From Bacteroidales bacterium (GTDB lineage: Bacteria; Bacteroidota; Bacteroidia; Bacteroidales; P3), in assembly GCA_016296345.1 (NCBI GenBank), contig JAEDJL010000014.1:1-43163 (forward strand): 43,163 nucleotides of DNA, read 5' to 3'. A program made the translations under genes and the position numbers. Numbering within the stretch: the stretch's first letter is position 1; every line of letters begins with the position of its first letter. Under the pieces are notes generated by a model. The model searched no databases, was not told where the DNA came from, and saw only the letters and a program-made list of their open reading frames with translations. Shown here in pieces: positions 24,256 to 33,053 of the stretch.

Positions 24256-25509
24256 ATGGCAAGAGTAAAAGCATTCAGAGGTTTGAGACCTCCGGTTGAG
24301 ATAGCAGAACAGCTTGCTTCTCGCCCCTATGACGTAATGAACTCGGCAGAAGCACGAGTTGAGGCAGCAGGTAACCCTTATTCTCTTCTTCATGTAACGA
24401 AAGCAGAGATAGATTTGCCCGAAGGAACTGACGAACACTCAAAAGAGGTTTACGACAAGGTGGTCGAAAACTTCAATGCCTTCAAACAAAAAGGCTGGTT
24501 GGTAAAAGAGGACAGACCAAAGCTCTATATCTACGCCCAAACAATGGACGGACGTACCCAATATGGTATTGTGGGCTGTACTCACGTCGATGACTACTTC
24601 AACAACGTGATTAAAAAACACGAGCTTACTCGTAAGGACAAAGAAGATGACCGAATGATTCACGTCAATATCACCAATGCGAACGTTGAACCGGTATTTT
24701 TCGCTTATCCTGCTCACAAAGAAATTGACCAAATTGTCGATAACATCGTAAAAAATCAAAAACCAATTTACGATTTTGTCGCAAAAGAAGACGGATTTGG
24801 TCATACGTTCTGGGTAATTGAGGACGAGGCTGTGGTAAAACGTATCGAAGAGATATTTGAAAAGGAAATCCCTGCACTATATGTTGCAGACGGACACCAC
24901 AGAACAGCAGCTGCCGCAAGAGTTGGTCAAGAGAGAAGAGCTTCAAACCCAAATCACACAGGCAATGAGGAGTATAACTACTTCATGGCGGTGATTTTCC
25001 CTGACAATCAGTTGAAAATTATCGACTACAACCGTGTTGTGAAAGATTTGAACGGTCTTACCGAAGAGCAATTCATCGAAAAGTTGAAAGATACTTTCGT
25101 TGTGGAGAAAGCAGGCAAGGAGATATACAAACCAAGCAAGTTGCACGAGTTCTCAATGTACTTGGGAGGAGAATGGTACAAGATGACAGCAAAAGAAGGT
25201 ACTTACAACGATTCTGATCCTATCGGAGTGTTGGACGTAACTATACTTTCAAATAACGTTCTCGACAAAGTATTGGACATAAAAGACCTTAGAACTTCAA
25301 AGAGAATTGACTTTGTAGGAGGTATCAGAGGATTGGGTGAACTGCAAAGACGTGTCGATAACGGAGAAATGAAAGTTGCTTTCGCATTGTACCCTGTTTC
25401 TATGCAGCAACTTATAAACATTGCAGATTCAGGAAACATCATGCCGCCAAAAACAACTTGGTTTGAACCAAAATTGCGTTCCGGCTTGGTAATTCACGAG
25501 TTGATTTAA
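24256..25509 (+). CDS. DUF1015 family protein
   Basis: A 417-residue cytosolic protein of the DUF1015 family (COG4198), found widely in bacteria next to serine or phosphoserine metabolism genes but without a proven activity. Diagnostic parts are the N-terminal VKAFRGLRPP, then SRPYDVMNSAEAR, the central ALYVADGHHRTAAAARVG (a proposed ligand-binding His-His-Arg site), and MPPKTTWFEPKLRSGLVIHEL at the end. The family has been suggested to be a kinase relative. serC and serA, common neighbours in Bacteroidota, are not in the window. It ends in a strong terminator. Confidence 0.92.
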   Translation: MARVKAFRGLRPPVEIAEQLASRPYDVMNSAEARVEAAGNPYSLLHVTKAEIDLPEGTDEHSKEVYDKVVENFNAFKQKGWLVKEDRPKLYIYAQTMDGRTQYGIVGCTHVDDYFNNVIKKHELTRKDKEDDRMIHVNITNANVEPVFFAYPAHKEIDQIVDNIVKNQKPIYDFVAKEDGFGHTFWVIEDEAVVKRIEEIFEKEIPALYVADGHHRTAAAARVGQERRASNPNHTGNEEYNYFMAVIFPDNQLKIIDYNRVVKDLNGLTEEQFIEKLKDTFVVEKAGKEIYKPSKLHEFSMYLGGEWYKMTAKEGTYNDSDPIGVLDVTILSNNVLDKVLDIKDLRTSKRIDFVGGIRGLGELQRRVDNGEMKVAFALYPVSMQQLINIADSGNIMPPKTTWFEPKLRSGLVIHELI

Positions 25510-25537
25510 TACATTAATTGATTTAATTGTTCTTATT

Positions 25538-25604
25538 CCGCAAAATTGCCCGCTGCAAACTATGTTTTTATTTTTCAAGGTGGGTGATTTTGCGGATTTT
25601 TTTT
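25538..25604 (+). terminator. Terminator after the DUF1015 gene
   Basis: Arms CCGCAAAAT (25538-25546) and ATTTTGCGG (25587-25595) enclose a 40-base loop, with further CCC/GGG pairing inside, and are followed by eight T. Confidence 0.85.
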
Positions 25605-25631
25605 GATTTTGTTGTTCAAAAACATGGTTTT

Positions 25632-26213
25632 ATGAAGAGAATAGTTCGATTGATTGGTTTGTTTGCCCTTGTTGCACCGCTGTTGTGTGCTTGCGAGGGA
25701 GAGGATATGGCGTTTGATGGATTGCCGGGCTTGCAGGCTCCCGAAAATGGAGAATATGTTTGCTTGGATTTCAAAAATCTGCAATGGAAAGCAGTAAAGG
25801 ACCAAATGGGAAGCTGTTATGTCAAGACCAATTCTCAAAACCCTTTGTGGTATGACCTTGTTGTCTGCACCGAAGACGTAACCGATTTTTCGATTGACTA
25901 TTATCACCACTATTTATTTCTTCATATTGACTTGGACAGCCTTGGAAGTGTGAAAAATCACCGAATTATTTACTACAAGAACAAGAATACCGAACGCAGT
26001 GGCGATTATGAGTTGTACCTTGTAAGTCTTGACGGAGAGTTGTCAATATTCAGAGAAGACGACCGACTTTCGGGAGTATTTGAGGGACGATTGCAAAACA
26101 CTGCACGCTCTTCCGATGTGAGAAAGGGCAGGTTTGAGTTTCGCAATATTCCGATAGAGACAATCAATAAAGGCACAAACGCAAAGCGGGAGAAGTTTTT
26201 GCCCGAGCTTTGA
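25632..26213 (+). CDS. Hypothetical lipoprotein
   Basis: A 193-residue protein I cannot place in a family. MKRIVRLIGLFALVAPLLCAC is a lipoprotein signal, with the modified cysteine probably at 21. The mature part has alternating polar and hydrophobic strands (YVCLDFKNLQWKAVKD, LWYDLVVCTEDVTDFSID, HHYLFLHIDLDSLG) suggesting a beta-sandwich. The ATG at 25632 is chosen because the longer frame from 25527 would put about 35 unrelated residues before the signal and overlap the terminator. It converges with ftsE across array D. Confidence 0.75.
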   Translation: MKRIVRLIGLFALVAPLLCACEGEDMAFDGLPGLQAPENGEYVCLDFKNLQWKAVKDQMGSCYVKTNSQNPLWYDLVVCTEDVTDFSIDYYHHYLFLHIDLDSLGSVKNHRIIYYKNKNTERSGDYELYLVSLDGELSIFREDDRLSGVFEGRLQNTARSSDVRKGRFEFRNIPIETINKGTNAKREKFLPEL

Positions 26214-26251
26214 ACCGATTGATTTTCATGACTTTGCAATCGGGTAAAATA

Positions 26252-26335
26252 AAACGGCGTTTCGTTGGAATAAAACGCCGATTTATTTTGCCAAATCGCC
26301 GTTTTATTTTGTCAGAACGGCGTTTTGTTTTTACC
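26252..26335. repeat. 21-base-period palindromic array D
   Basis: Units start at 26252 (AAACGGCGTTT), 26273 (AAACGCCGATT), 26294 (AATCGCCGTTT) and 26315 (GAACGGCGTTT), exactly 21 apart. Spacers are CGTTGGAATA, TATTTTGCCA, TATTTTGTCA and TGTTTTTACC. TATTTTGCCA is the exact reverse complement of the first spacer of array C. The array fills the gap between the convergent lipoprotein and ftsE genes. Confidence 0.93.
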
Positions 26336-26341
26336 GAATTT

Positions 26342-27013
26342 TCAAGATACTATTTTGCCGTCTTCACAGGCAATCACCTTTGAGCGGAATTTGTCTATCA
26401 CAATGTAGTCATGAGTTGCCATAAGGACTGTTGTTCCGTGTTTTTTGTTGATTTGCATGAGCAGTTCGACAATTTCTTCGCTTGTTATCGGGTCGAGGTT
26501 TCCCGTTGGTTCGTCTGCCAAAATCAACTCCGGATTGTTCACAATCGCTCTTGCGATTGACACTCTCTGCATCTCGCCTTCGCTTAAATCGCACGCCTGT
26601 TCTTAGGCTTTTTGCAGCAATCCCACATCGTCCAACGCCTGCAAAATTCTCTCTCTCATCGCTTGCTTGTCTTTCATTCCCGTTGCTCTCAAAACGAAAG
26701 CAAGATTGTCAAACACCGAGCGGTCTTTCAACAGTTGAAAGTCTTGAAACACAATGCCGAGTTTGCGTCTGAGCATGGGGATTTGGGAACGCTTTATCTT
26801 ATTGAGGTCAAATCCGCACACTCTTGCAGCTCCTGCCTCAATCGGAATGTCGGCATAAATCGAGCGAAGCAGAGAACTCTTGCCCGAACCGGTCTTTCCA
26901 ATCAGGTAAACGAACTCTCCCTTTTCGATTGTGAGGTTTATCCCTGTCAAAATCATCTTGTCAAACGACAAATCGACATCTTCGTACTGTATGACGTATT
27001 GTTTTTCTTCCAT
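26342..27013 (-). pseudogene. ftsE: FtsE-type ABC ATPase with an in-frame stop codon
   Basis: The reading frame encodes a complete FtsE, the ATPase that with FtsX controls septal peptidoglycan hydrolysis. Walker A is GKTGSGKS (about 39-46), then FQDFQLLKDRSVFDNLAF, the signature LSEGEMQRVSIARA, and Walker B with LILADEPTGNLDP and an H-loop MATHD. A TAA at 26605-26603 falls between GLLQKA and EQACDLSEGE, where relatives, as I recall, usually have an aromatic residue. One base change from TAT or TAC would create it. Everything after the stop stays in the same frame and is conserved, so the event is recent, is a sequencing error, or is read through. The signature is also unusual, LSEGE for LSGGE. 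No ftsX is adjacent. Confidence 0.8.
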
Positions 27014-27056
27014 GTGGGGTGAATATTTCTGTGGTTTGCTGATTTTTTTTGCCCTG

Positions 27057-27064
27057 CAAAGGTA
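27057..27064 (-). promoter_or_regulatory. -7 box of ftsE
   Basis: TACCTTTG followed by CA on the minus strand, 43 bases before the ftsE ATG. Confidence 0.55.
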
Positions 27065-27181
27065 ATATTTTTTTCAAACAGCCGACTTTTTTCTTCGTTT
27101 TTTGTCTCTTTTTTGCTGTTTTGCCTTTGAGAGAAAACTCTTCTTCGGTTGGATTTTTCAAGTCTTTGAGACTGTCGTATG

Positions 27182-27210
27182 TTGTATGTGATTTTTTTTT
27201 CGTAACTTTG
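27182..27210 (+). promoter_or_regulatory. Promoter of guaA
   Basis: TTG (27182-27184), an 18-base spacer containing a T run, and TAACTTTG (27203-27210), 106 bases before the guaA ATG. Confidence 0.65.
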
Positions 27211-27316
27211 AAAAATCTTTTTCAAGCCATCAAAGGGCTTTGGAAAACGAGCTAATTAACAGATAATAAGCACAGAAAAAACAAAAGTAATTGTAAACAA
27301 TAACACCAAAGAGAAG

Positions 27317-28840
27317 ATGCAGACGATAATAATTTTGGATCACGGCTCTCAATATACCCAGTTGATTGCACGAAAAGTCAGAGAATTGCACGTTTATTGC
27401 GAAATACACCCGTTTAACAAAGTTCCCGAACTTTCAAGCGAAGTAATAGGAGTTATACTCAGCGGAAGCCCTTGCAGTGTGAGGGACGCTGATGCACCAA
27501 AGCCCGATTTGAGTTTCAAAGGCAAGCTGCCGGTACTCGGAGTGTGCTATGGGGCGCAATATATGGTCAATGCCTTTGGCGGAAACGTGGTTGCAAGCAA
27601 GATAAGAGAGTATGGAAGAGCCAATCTCAGCTATGTGGACAGAGAATGCAAGCTGATGAAGGACGTACCTTTGAATTCACAAGTGTGGATGAGCCACGGC
27701 GACACCATAGAGACCATGCCGGAGGGCTATAAGGTCATTTGCTCGACCGAAAGTGTCAAAAACGCAGGCTATAAGATTGAAGGCGAAGAGACATACGCCA
27801 TTCAGTTTCACCCGGAGGTATATCACTCCAAAGACGGCTTGACAATACTTAAAAATTTCGTCGTCGGAGTGTGCGGAGCAAGGCAGGATTGGACAGAAGA
27901 ATCTTATATCGAGACCACAATAGCCAACCTGAGAGAACAGCTTCAAGAAGACAAAGTAGTGTTGGGACTTAGCGGAGGAGTGGATTCGTCGGTTGCCGCA
28001 ATGCTTCTTCACAAAGCCATAGGCAACAGACTGAACTGCATATTTGTAGATAACGGATTGTTGAGAAAAGACGAGTTCGAGAACGTCTTAAACTCTTACA
28101 AAGGAATGGGACTGAACGTTATAGGAGTAGATGCCAAGGATATATTTTACAAAGCTCTCGAAGGCTTGACCGATCCCGAGAAAAAACGAAAAGCAATCGG
28201 CAAAACCTTTATAGATGTGTTCGATTCGGAGGCAGGAAAGCTCACCGACGTAAAATGGTTGGCACAAGGCACGATTTATCCTGATGTGATAGAAAGTTGC
28301 AGCGTCAAAGGACCGAGCGTAACAATCAAGTCGCATCACAATGTGGGTGGTTTGCCCGATTATATGAAGCTCAAATTGGTAGAACCTTTGCGTTCGCTCT
28401 TCAAAGACGAAGTAAGACGAGTGGGAAAAGCCTTGGGACTTAAAGACGAGTTGCTAAAACGACACCCTTTCCCCGGACCGGGACTTGCAATCAGAATATT
28501 GGGAGATATAACTGCCGAAAAAGTAAAGATACTTCAAGAAGTTGATGACATCTTTATTTCAAACCTCAAATCGGAAGGACTTTATGACAAAGTTTGGCAG
28601 GCAGGAGCGGTTTTGCTTCCGATACAATCGGTAGGCGTAATGGGAGACGAGAGAACGTATGAGAGAGTTGTGGCTCTCAGAGCGGTGGAATCGGTCGATG
28701 GAATGACGGCCGACTGGTCTCATCTGCCATACGAATTTCTTGCAAAGGTGTCAAACGAGATTATCAATAAGGTTAAGGGTGTAAACAGGGTATGTTATGA
28801 CATCAGCTCCAAGCCGCCTGCAACCATAGAGTGGGAATAG
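27317..28840 (+). CDS. guaA: GMP synthase (glutamine-hydrolysing)
   Basis: A 507-residue enzyme converting XMP to GMP with glutamine and ATP. The N-terminal class I amidotransferase has the triad C77 (GVCYGAQ), H165 and E167 (FHPEVYH). The ATP-pyrophosphatase domain carries the PP-loop SGGVDS at 219-224. The C-terminal dimer domain ends with the standard KPPATIEWE. Length and motifs are normal. It is the first gene of a run in which three exported-protein genes follow at 25, 7 and 26 bases, so these may share its promoter. Confidence 0.97.
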   Translation: MQTIIILDHGSQYTQLIARKVRELHVYCEIHPFNKVPELSSEVIGVILSGSPCSVRDADAPKPDLSFKGKLPVLGVCYGAQYMVNAFGGNVVASKIREYGRANLSYVDRECKLMKDVPLNSQVWMSHGDTIETMPEGYKVICSTESVKNAGYKIEGEETYAIQFHPEVYHSKDGLTILKNFVVGVCGARQDWTEESYIETTIANLREQLQEDKVVLGLSGGVDSSVAAMLLHKAIGNRLNCIFVDNGLLRKDEFENVLNSYKGMGLNVIGVDAKDIFYKALEGLTDPEKKRKAIGKTFIDVFDSEAGKLTDVKWLAQGTIYPDVIESCSVKGPSVTIKSHHNVGGLPDYMKLKLVEPLRSLFKDEVRRVGKALGLKDELLKRHPFPGPGLAIRILGDITAEKVKILQEVDDIFISNLKSEGLYDKVWQAGAVLLPIQSVGVMGDERTYERVVALRAVESVDGMTADWSHLPYEFLAKVSNEIINKVKGVNRVCYDISSKPPATIEWE

Positions 28841-28865
28841 TGATTTAATTTTTCGGTGTTGAATT

Positions 28866-30317
28866 ATGAAACACGCAGTTCGTTGTATATTTTTCGTGAT
28901 ATTGTCGTTGCAGTTCTTTGTTTTGCAGGCTCAAAGCAAAGAACTTGACGACGATGTTACCGTAGGACTTCACAGAGTGGAGCAGGGTGAAACCTTGTAT
29001 AGGATTTCGAGAAACTTTTTCCTTACAGAAAAGGATATAATGGAAGTAAACATTGGCTTGACTGCCGAAAACCTCAAAGCAGGACAGCTGATAAAAATCC
29101 CGATAACCACAAGGAACAAAGACAAGTTCGCAACAGAAAGTTCTGCCTCGGTAACCGAAGTTCAAAACGAGACCTTTGTCGTTCACAAACACCCGAAACA
29201 AAAACTCCAAAAATCGACAAAACTCAACATTGCACTGATGTTGCCGCTCAACTATGAAGAAATAGACAAGCTGACTTTCACAAAATTCAACATAGACGAG
29301 AAAAAACGACAGCGATACAAGTGCTTTGAGTACATAAACTTCTATGAAGGAGCGAGAATTGCCTTGGACGTATTGGAAAAGGAAGGATACAACATCGAAT
29401 GCTTTGTTTACGATGTGGGAGAGAACGATACAGAGAAAATGCGTGAGGCTTTGAGTTCTTCGGAAATGAAAGACATGGATTTGATTGTGCCATTGGTGTT
29501 CAAAAATCCTTTTGCCCTTGCGGCAGACTTTGCAAAGGCAAACAAGATACCTATTGTCAATCCGATGAGTTCCGATATTGGAATTTTGCAAAACAATTAT
29601 ACTTTCAAAATTCAGCCATCTGCCGCAGCAGAGGTGGAAACCATTGTCCGCTATCTTCGTTCCAAACATTCGGAAGACAACATTATTATAATACATGACA
29701 ACAGAGCGAGCATCAAACCTTCGGTTGATTATTATGAGCAGCTGCTTTCCAAAAGCACAATGATGTGGACGATAATGGACTACAACAAATATGCGAACAA
29801 ACTGACGAGTAAAATATCCACAACCAAGAATAATGTGGTCATAAGCCTTGTTGCTTCTGACGGAAAGAGCGAAGCCGAAGCCTTTGCCAAGAGACTGCTC
29901 TCTGCTTTTTCGTCCAAGAAAGATGCAAAGATAACTCTCTTTGGCGATTACTCATGGTGCGAGTTCAACTCTTTGGATTTTGAACTTCTCGAGAGGTTTG
30001 ACTTTCACTTTACGCTCAGCTATTTGAACGATTACAGCAATGCCAACTTTGTAAACTTCGTCAAGATGTTCCGAAAGCACTTCAAGACCGAACCGGACAA
30101 GTTTTATGCAGCCTTGGGATACGATATAATCACTTATTTCGTTCATAGCTTGATAGAAAACGGCATCGACTTTATGGAAACTCCCAATATCTCAAACCAA
30201 AACAGCATGATAAATCCATACTATTTCGAGAGAAGAGACGAAACTCGCGGATACCAAAACAAAAGAACCGTTGTGTATAAAATTGATGACTACAAAATAA
30301 AATCAGTGGGAAGATAG
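28866..30317 (+). CDS. LysM plus periplasmic-binding-protein-like exported protein
   Basis: This 483-residue protein has a signal peptide (about 1-23, ending FFVLQAQS) and a LysM domain at about 33-80 (HRVEQGETLYRISRNFFLTEKDIMEVN, then GQLIKIP). After a linker comes a type 1 periplasmic-binding fold (about 120-460: LNIALMLPLNY, FYEGARIALDVLEKEG, IPIVNPMSSD, NIIIIHDN). In ABC systems that fold binds amino acids, but no permease genes are near. The LysM suggests attachment to peptidoglycan, so it may sense or hold something in the periplasm. I recall such proteins beside guaA in other Bacteroidota. Its function is unknown. Confidence 0.82.
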   Translation: MKHAVRCIFFVILSLQFFVLQAQSKELDDDVTVGLHRVEQGETLYRISRNFFLTEKDIMEVNIGLTAENLKAGQLIKIPITTRNKDKFATESSASVTEVQNETFVVHKHPKQKLQKSTKLNIALMLPLNYEEIDKLTFTKFNIDEKKRQRYKCFEYINFYEGARIALDVLEKEGYNIECFVYDVGENDTEKMREALSSSEMKDMDLIVPLVFKNPFALAADFAKANKIPIVNPMSSDIGILQNNYTFKIQPSAAAEVETIVRYLRSKHSEDNIIIIHDNRASIKPSVDYYEQLLSKSTMMWTIMDYNKYANKLTSKISTTKNNVVISLVASDGKSEAEAFAKRLLSAFSSKKDAKITLFGDYSWCEFNSLDFELLERFDFHFTLSYLNDYSNANFVNFVKMFRKHFKTEPDKFYAALGYDIITYFVHSLIENGIDFMETPNISNQNSMINPYYFERRDETRGYQNKRTVVYKIDDYKIKSVGR

Positions 30318-30324
30318 ACAAAAC

Positions 30325-33027
30325 ATGAAGCAAAAGACAATAGCATTTTTTCTTTTTTTGATTGTACAATTTGCCGCCTTGGCTCAGCAAGACGACAAGG
30401 TGTCGCAACCGGTGCTTGATTTGAACCTTTCGGGATATGAATTGAAGAGTTTCGACTTTGCAAACAAACCCTCAAAAGACACTCTTCTTTGGTACGAAGC
30501 AGAAAACAGCAAAGGTACTTCGGCAAGAGTGATACTCAATCTCTCTACCCTCAATCGTGAAGAGGTAACTGTCGATTGGCAACACTACTGCGGTGCAACC
30601 AAAAAGTCTTCATGGGTTGTCAAATTGCAATATCGTTTGTCGGAAAGCGGAGAATGGATAGACGTAAAGGACGCTCGCTCTCGCAGCTGTGAGTTCTATA
30701 CCGGCAAAAGAGCCTCCACACGAAACTTTTCCAAGATTGTGCTTCCCCAAGAGTGCAACAATCAGCCTCTTGTGCAGCTTTCGTGGAAGCTGAGCAGGGT
30801 AAAAGGAAAGGGAACTGCACCAAAAATTCAGACAAGGAACATAAAAATCAGCTCACTTGCCGACCCCTATAACGGAGCGCCTGCATCTGTGAGCGTTTCT
30901 CGTACAATCGACAAACGCACAAGCCAAGTCGAAAAAATAAACTTCAATCACATTCCGCTGCCTTACACTTATCCCGAAACGATACGTCTGAAAATTGAAG
31001 GAAAGTGCCTTCGCGAAGAGATAAGTTTTGAAATCACAGGAGCGGACAAGGCGTTTTTTTCTGTCGATAAGAAGTCTGTTGATGCGAGAAAGGCTCACAA
31101 AACCATCACAATCTCGTATGCTCCCAAGAAAGAGGGCGTTCACAAGGCTGTGTTGAGGATTAGGACACGCCGATTGCCGCAAGAGATTACAATTCCGCTC
31201 GAAGGCTCGTGTGCAAAGGCTTCTGACATTATGGCAAACCACATAAAAAACGAAGCACTGACCGACAGAGAAGTAACATTCGTCGCAGGAGTGTTCTCAA
31301 ATAAAGACTACCAATTCTCGATGAAGCTCCCAACTGACCCCGACGAGCTGTTGTACGAACCAAAATCAGACAAGAAAACAAACGTGTCCCTTACTTACAA
31401 ATGGTATAGGGATAATGTGTGCCTTATGAGCATGAAAGACAATGTCAAATTTTCGGACTATTGTGTTCCCTTGCACTCTCCGCAAACTGCCAACAAGATA
31501 GAAATCACCATAGAGAACCTTGACGAGGTCGAAATATCCGATTTTTATTTTGGTTTCCCGAAAGCAAAACGCATGATAGCCTCCGGAAATTGGGATAATC
31601 CCGATTTGTGGCTTCCGAAGGGCGAACCAAACATGGAAGACGTCGTTTTTATAGAAGATAGTTTGAAAGTAACGGTTACAACCGACGTTGTATGCTCCAT
31701 GCTCGTGCTTGGAGACAATGTAAACATTGATATAAATGCAGGAAAGATGTTTTACGTTTCGGGAGACATCATTTACGGCAAACAATCCTACTTTACCGTT
31801 CACCAAAACCTCCTTCCCGAACGCTGGAACTACATTTCCTCACCCGTAAACCAAGCAAGAGCCTTAGTATATTCGATGAGAAAAAGCGGAAACGAAACTT
31901 GGCTGATGAAATACAACACAGGCGTTGTGAGCAAACACGGAGATAATTGGAGCGAATACCTTGTCGATCCCAATTTGATACTCTCTCCGGGTGTGGGATA
32001 TGCGGTTTATACTCATGATGCTTTGGATGTGAAGTATGAAGGCATACTTTGCAACAGCAAAACGACGGTTGCTCTGACCTTGAAGAACAATGACCGTTGG
32101 AATTTGGTGGGAAATCCTTTTACTGCACCGCTCAGCACAAAAAGATTGTTCAATGACATTGACACAAAGATACAAGGAAACGCCATATTTTTGTTTGACA
32201 GAGAGAACTTGGTGTATAATCCTGTCATAGTCGATGAAAACGAAGATGTAATGATACCTTCTTTGGAGAGCTTCTTTGTTGAGACCATGCAAGACGGCAC
32301 TGAGATTACCTTTAAAAGAAACCACCAATATATTCCGAAGAGTGGCACAGGCTCAAAGGTCAATCGTAATTACCTTTCGCTCTCTGCAAACATAGGTTCT
32401 CGGCAACAGTATGTTCTTTTGGGTATGATAGAAGACGCAAAGTACGGTTTTGACGAATATGACGCCCACAAGATGTTCGGAATAAGCGAACAAATGCCCG
32501 AAATCTACTTTGTGGTAGAAGGAGAGGAGCTTTCGGTCAATACATTCCCCGACTATCCTGCCGCTTTCGACATAGGACTATACATAGGAGAGGCAAACAA
32601 TGTGGGTTTGAGGCTTGATAATCTTTCGGTAATCCCCAAGAACGTCAGCATAATCTTGGAAGACAAATACGAAAACAAGTTCTATGATTTTTGTTTGCCA
32701 GACAAGTTGAATTTCGATTTGGAAAGCGGAACGACAAACGACCGATTTCGGATTTATTTCAACAAGGCAATAAACATATACGAGATACACTCCGAATATT
32801 CCGGCATATATCTGTGGAGCGATGCCAATCGGATAATGGCATACTCCGACGGAGTTCACAATCTCCAAAAAGTGAGAGTGTACGACAAGAACAAACGCCT
32901 TGCAGGCGAACAAGAATTTAATTCAAACGTTCTTGTATTTAACCAAAACATAGAAAAAGGACGTTACACGGTCGATATATTGGTCGAAGACGTCTGGATT
33001 AAGGACTTCATTGTCGAAGTCAGGTAA
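30325..33027 (+). CDS. Large exported multidomain protein, probable T9SS cargo
   Basis: A 900-residue secreted protein. A signal peptide (about 1-20, ending AALAQ) is followed by beta-rich domains. One near 195-300 resembles the ASPM/Hydin-type Ig-like fold of Bacteroidota surface proteins. SGNWDNPDLWLPKGEPNMEDVV (about 416-437) and the paired RWNYISSPV and RWNLVGNPF motifs also recur in that group. The last 75 or so residues (IYLWSDANRIMAYS, VRVYDKNKRLAG, KGRYTVDILVEDVWIKDFIVEV) fit a type A T9SS sorting domain. It would then be exported by the T9SS to the cell surface or beyond. The role of the mature protein is unknown. It starts 7 bases after the LysM gene. Confidence 0.75.
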   Translation: MKQKTIAFFLFLIVQFAALAQQDDKVSQPVLDLNLSGYELKSFDFANKPSKDTLLWYEAENSKGTSARVILNLSTLNREEVTVDWQHYCGATKKSSWVVKLQYRLSESGEWIDVKDARSRSCEFYTGKRASTRNFSKIVLPQECNNQPLVQLSWKLSRVKGKGTAPKIQTRNIKISSLADPYNGAPASVSVSRTIDKRTSQVEKINFNHIPLPYTYPETIRLKIEGKCLREEISFEITGADKAFFSVDKKSVDARKAHKTITISYAPKKEGVHKAVLRIRTRRLPQEITIPLEGSCAKASDIMANHIKNEALTDREVTFVAGVFSNKDYQFSMKLPTDPDELLYEPKSDKKTNVSLTYKWYRDNVCLMSMKDNVKFSDYCVPLHSPQTANKIEITIENLDEVEISDFYFGFPKAKRMIASGNWDNPDLWLPKGEPNMEDVVFIEDSLKVTVTTDVVCSMLVLGDNVNIDINAGKMFYVSGDIIYGKQSYFTVHQNLLPERWNYISSPVNQARALVYSMRKSGNETWLMKYNTGVVSKHGDNWSEYLVDPNLILSPGVGYAVYTHDALDVKYEGILCNSKTTVALTLKNNDRWNLVGNPFTAPLSTKRLFNDIDTKIQGNAIFLFDRENLVYNPVIVDENEDVMIPSLESFFVETMQDGTEITFKRNHQYIPKSGTGSKVNRNYLSLSANIGSRQQYVLLGMIEDAKYGFDEYDAHKMFGISEQMPEIYFVVEGEELSVNTFPDYPAAFDIGLYIGEANNVGLRLDNLSVIPKNVSIILEDKYENKFYDFCLPDKLNFDLESGTTNDRFRIYFNKAINIYEIHSEYSGIYLWSDANRIMAYSDGVHNLQKVRVYDKNKRLAGEQEFNSNVLVFNQNIEKGRYTVDILVEDVWIKDFIVEVR

Positions 33028-33053
33028 AGAGAAGCACAAATAGTTACAAGAAA

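Larger units (their letters stand above)
27014..27316. other. Divergent promoter region between ftsE and guaA
   Basis: These 303 bases hold no credible gene and are rich in A and T runs. They contain the ftsE -7 box and the guaA promoter. A small hairpin (AAGCC/GGCTT, near 27225-27241) lies in the guaA leader of roughly 100 bases. I see no purine-riboswitch core. Confidence 0.6.

Noticed and set aside
27211..27316. A purine riboswitch in the guaA leader
   Set aside because: The three-way junction core with its conserved loop bases is not visible. Only a 5-base-pair hairpin is present.
28845..29696. A 283-codon frame on the minus strand
   Set aside because: It is antisense to the LysM gene, Cys- and Phe-rich, and typical of shadow frames in this base composition.
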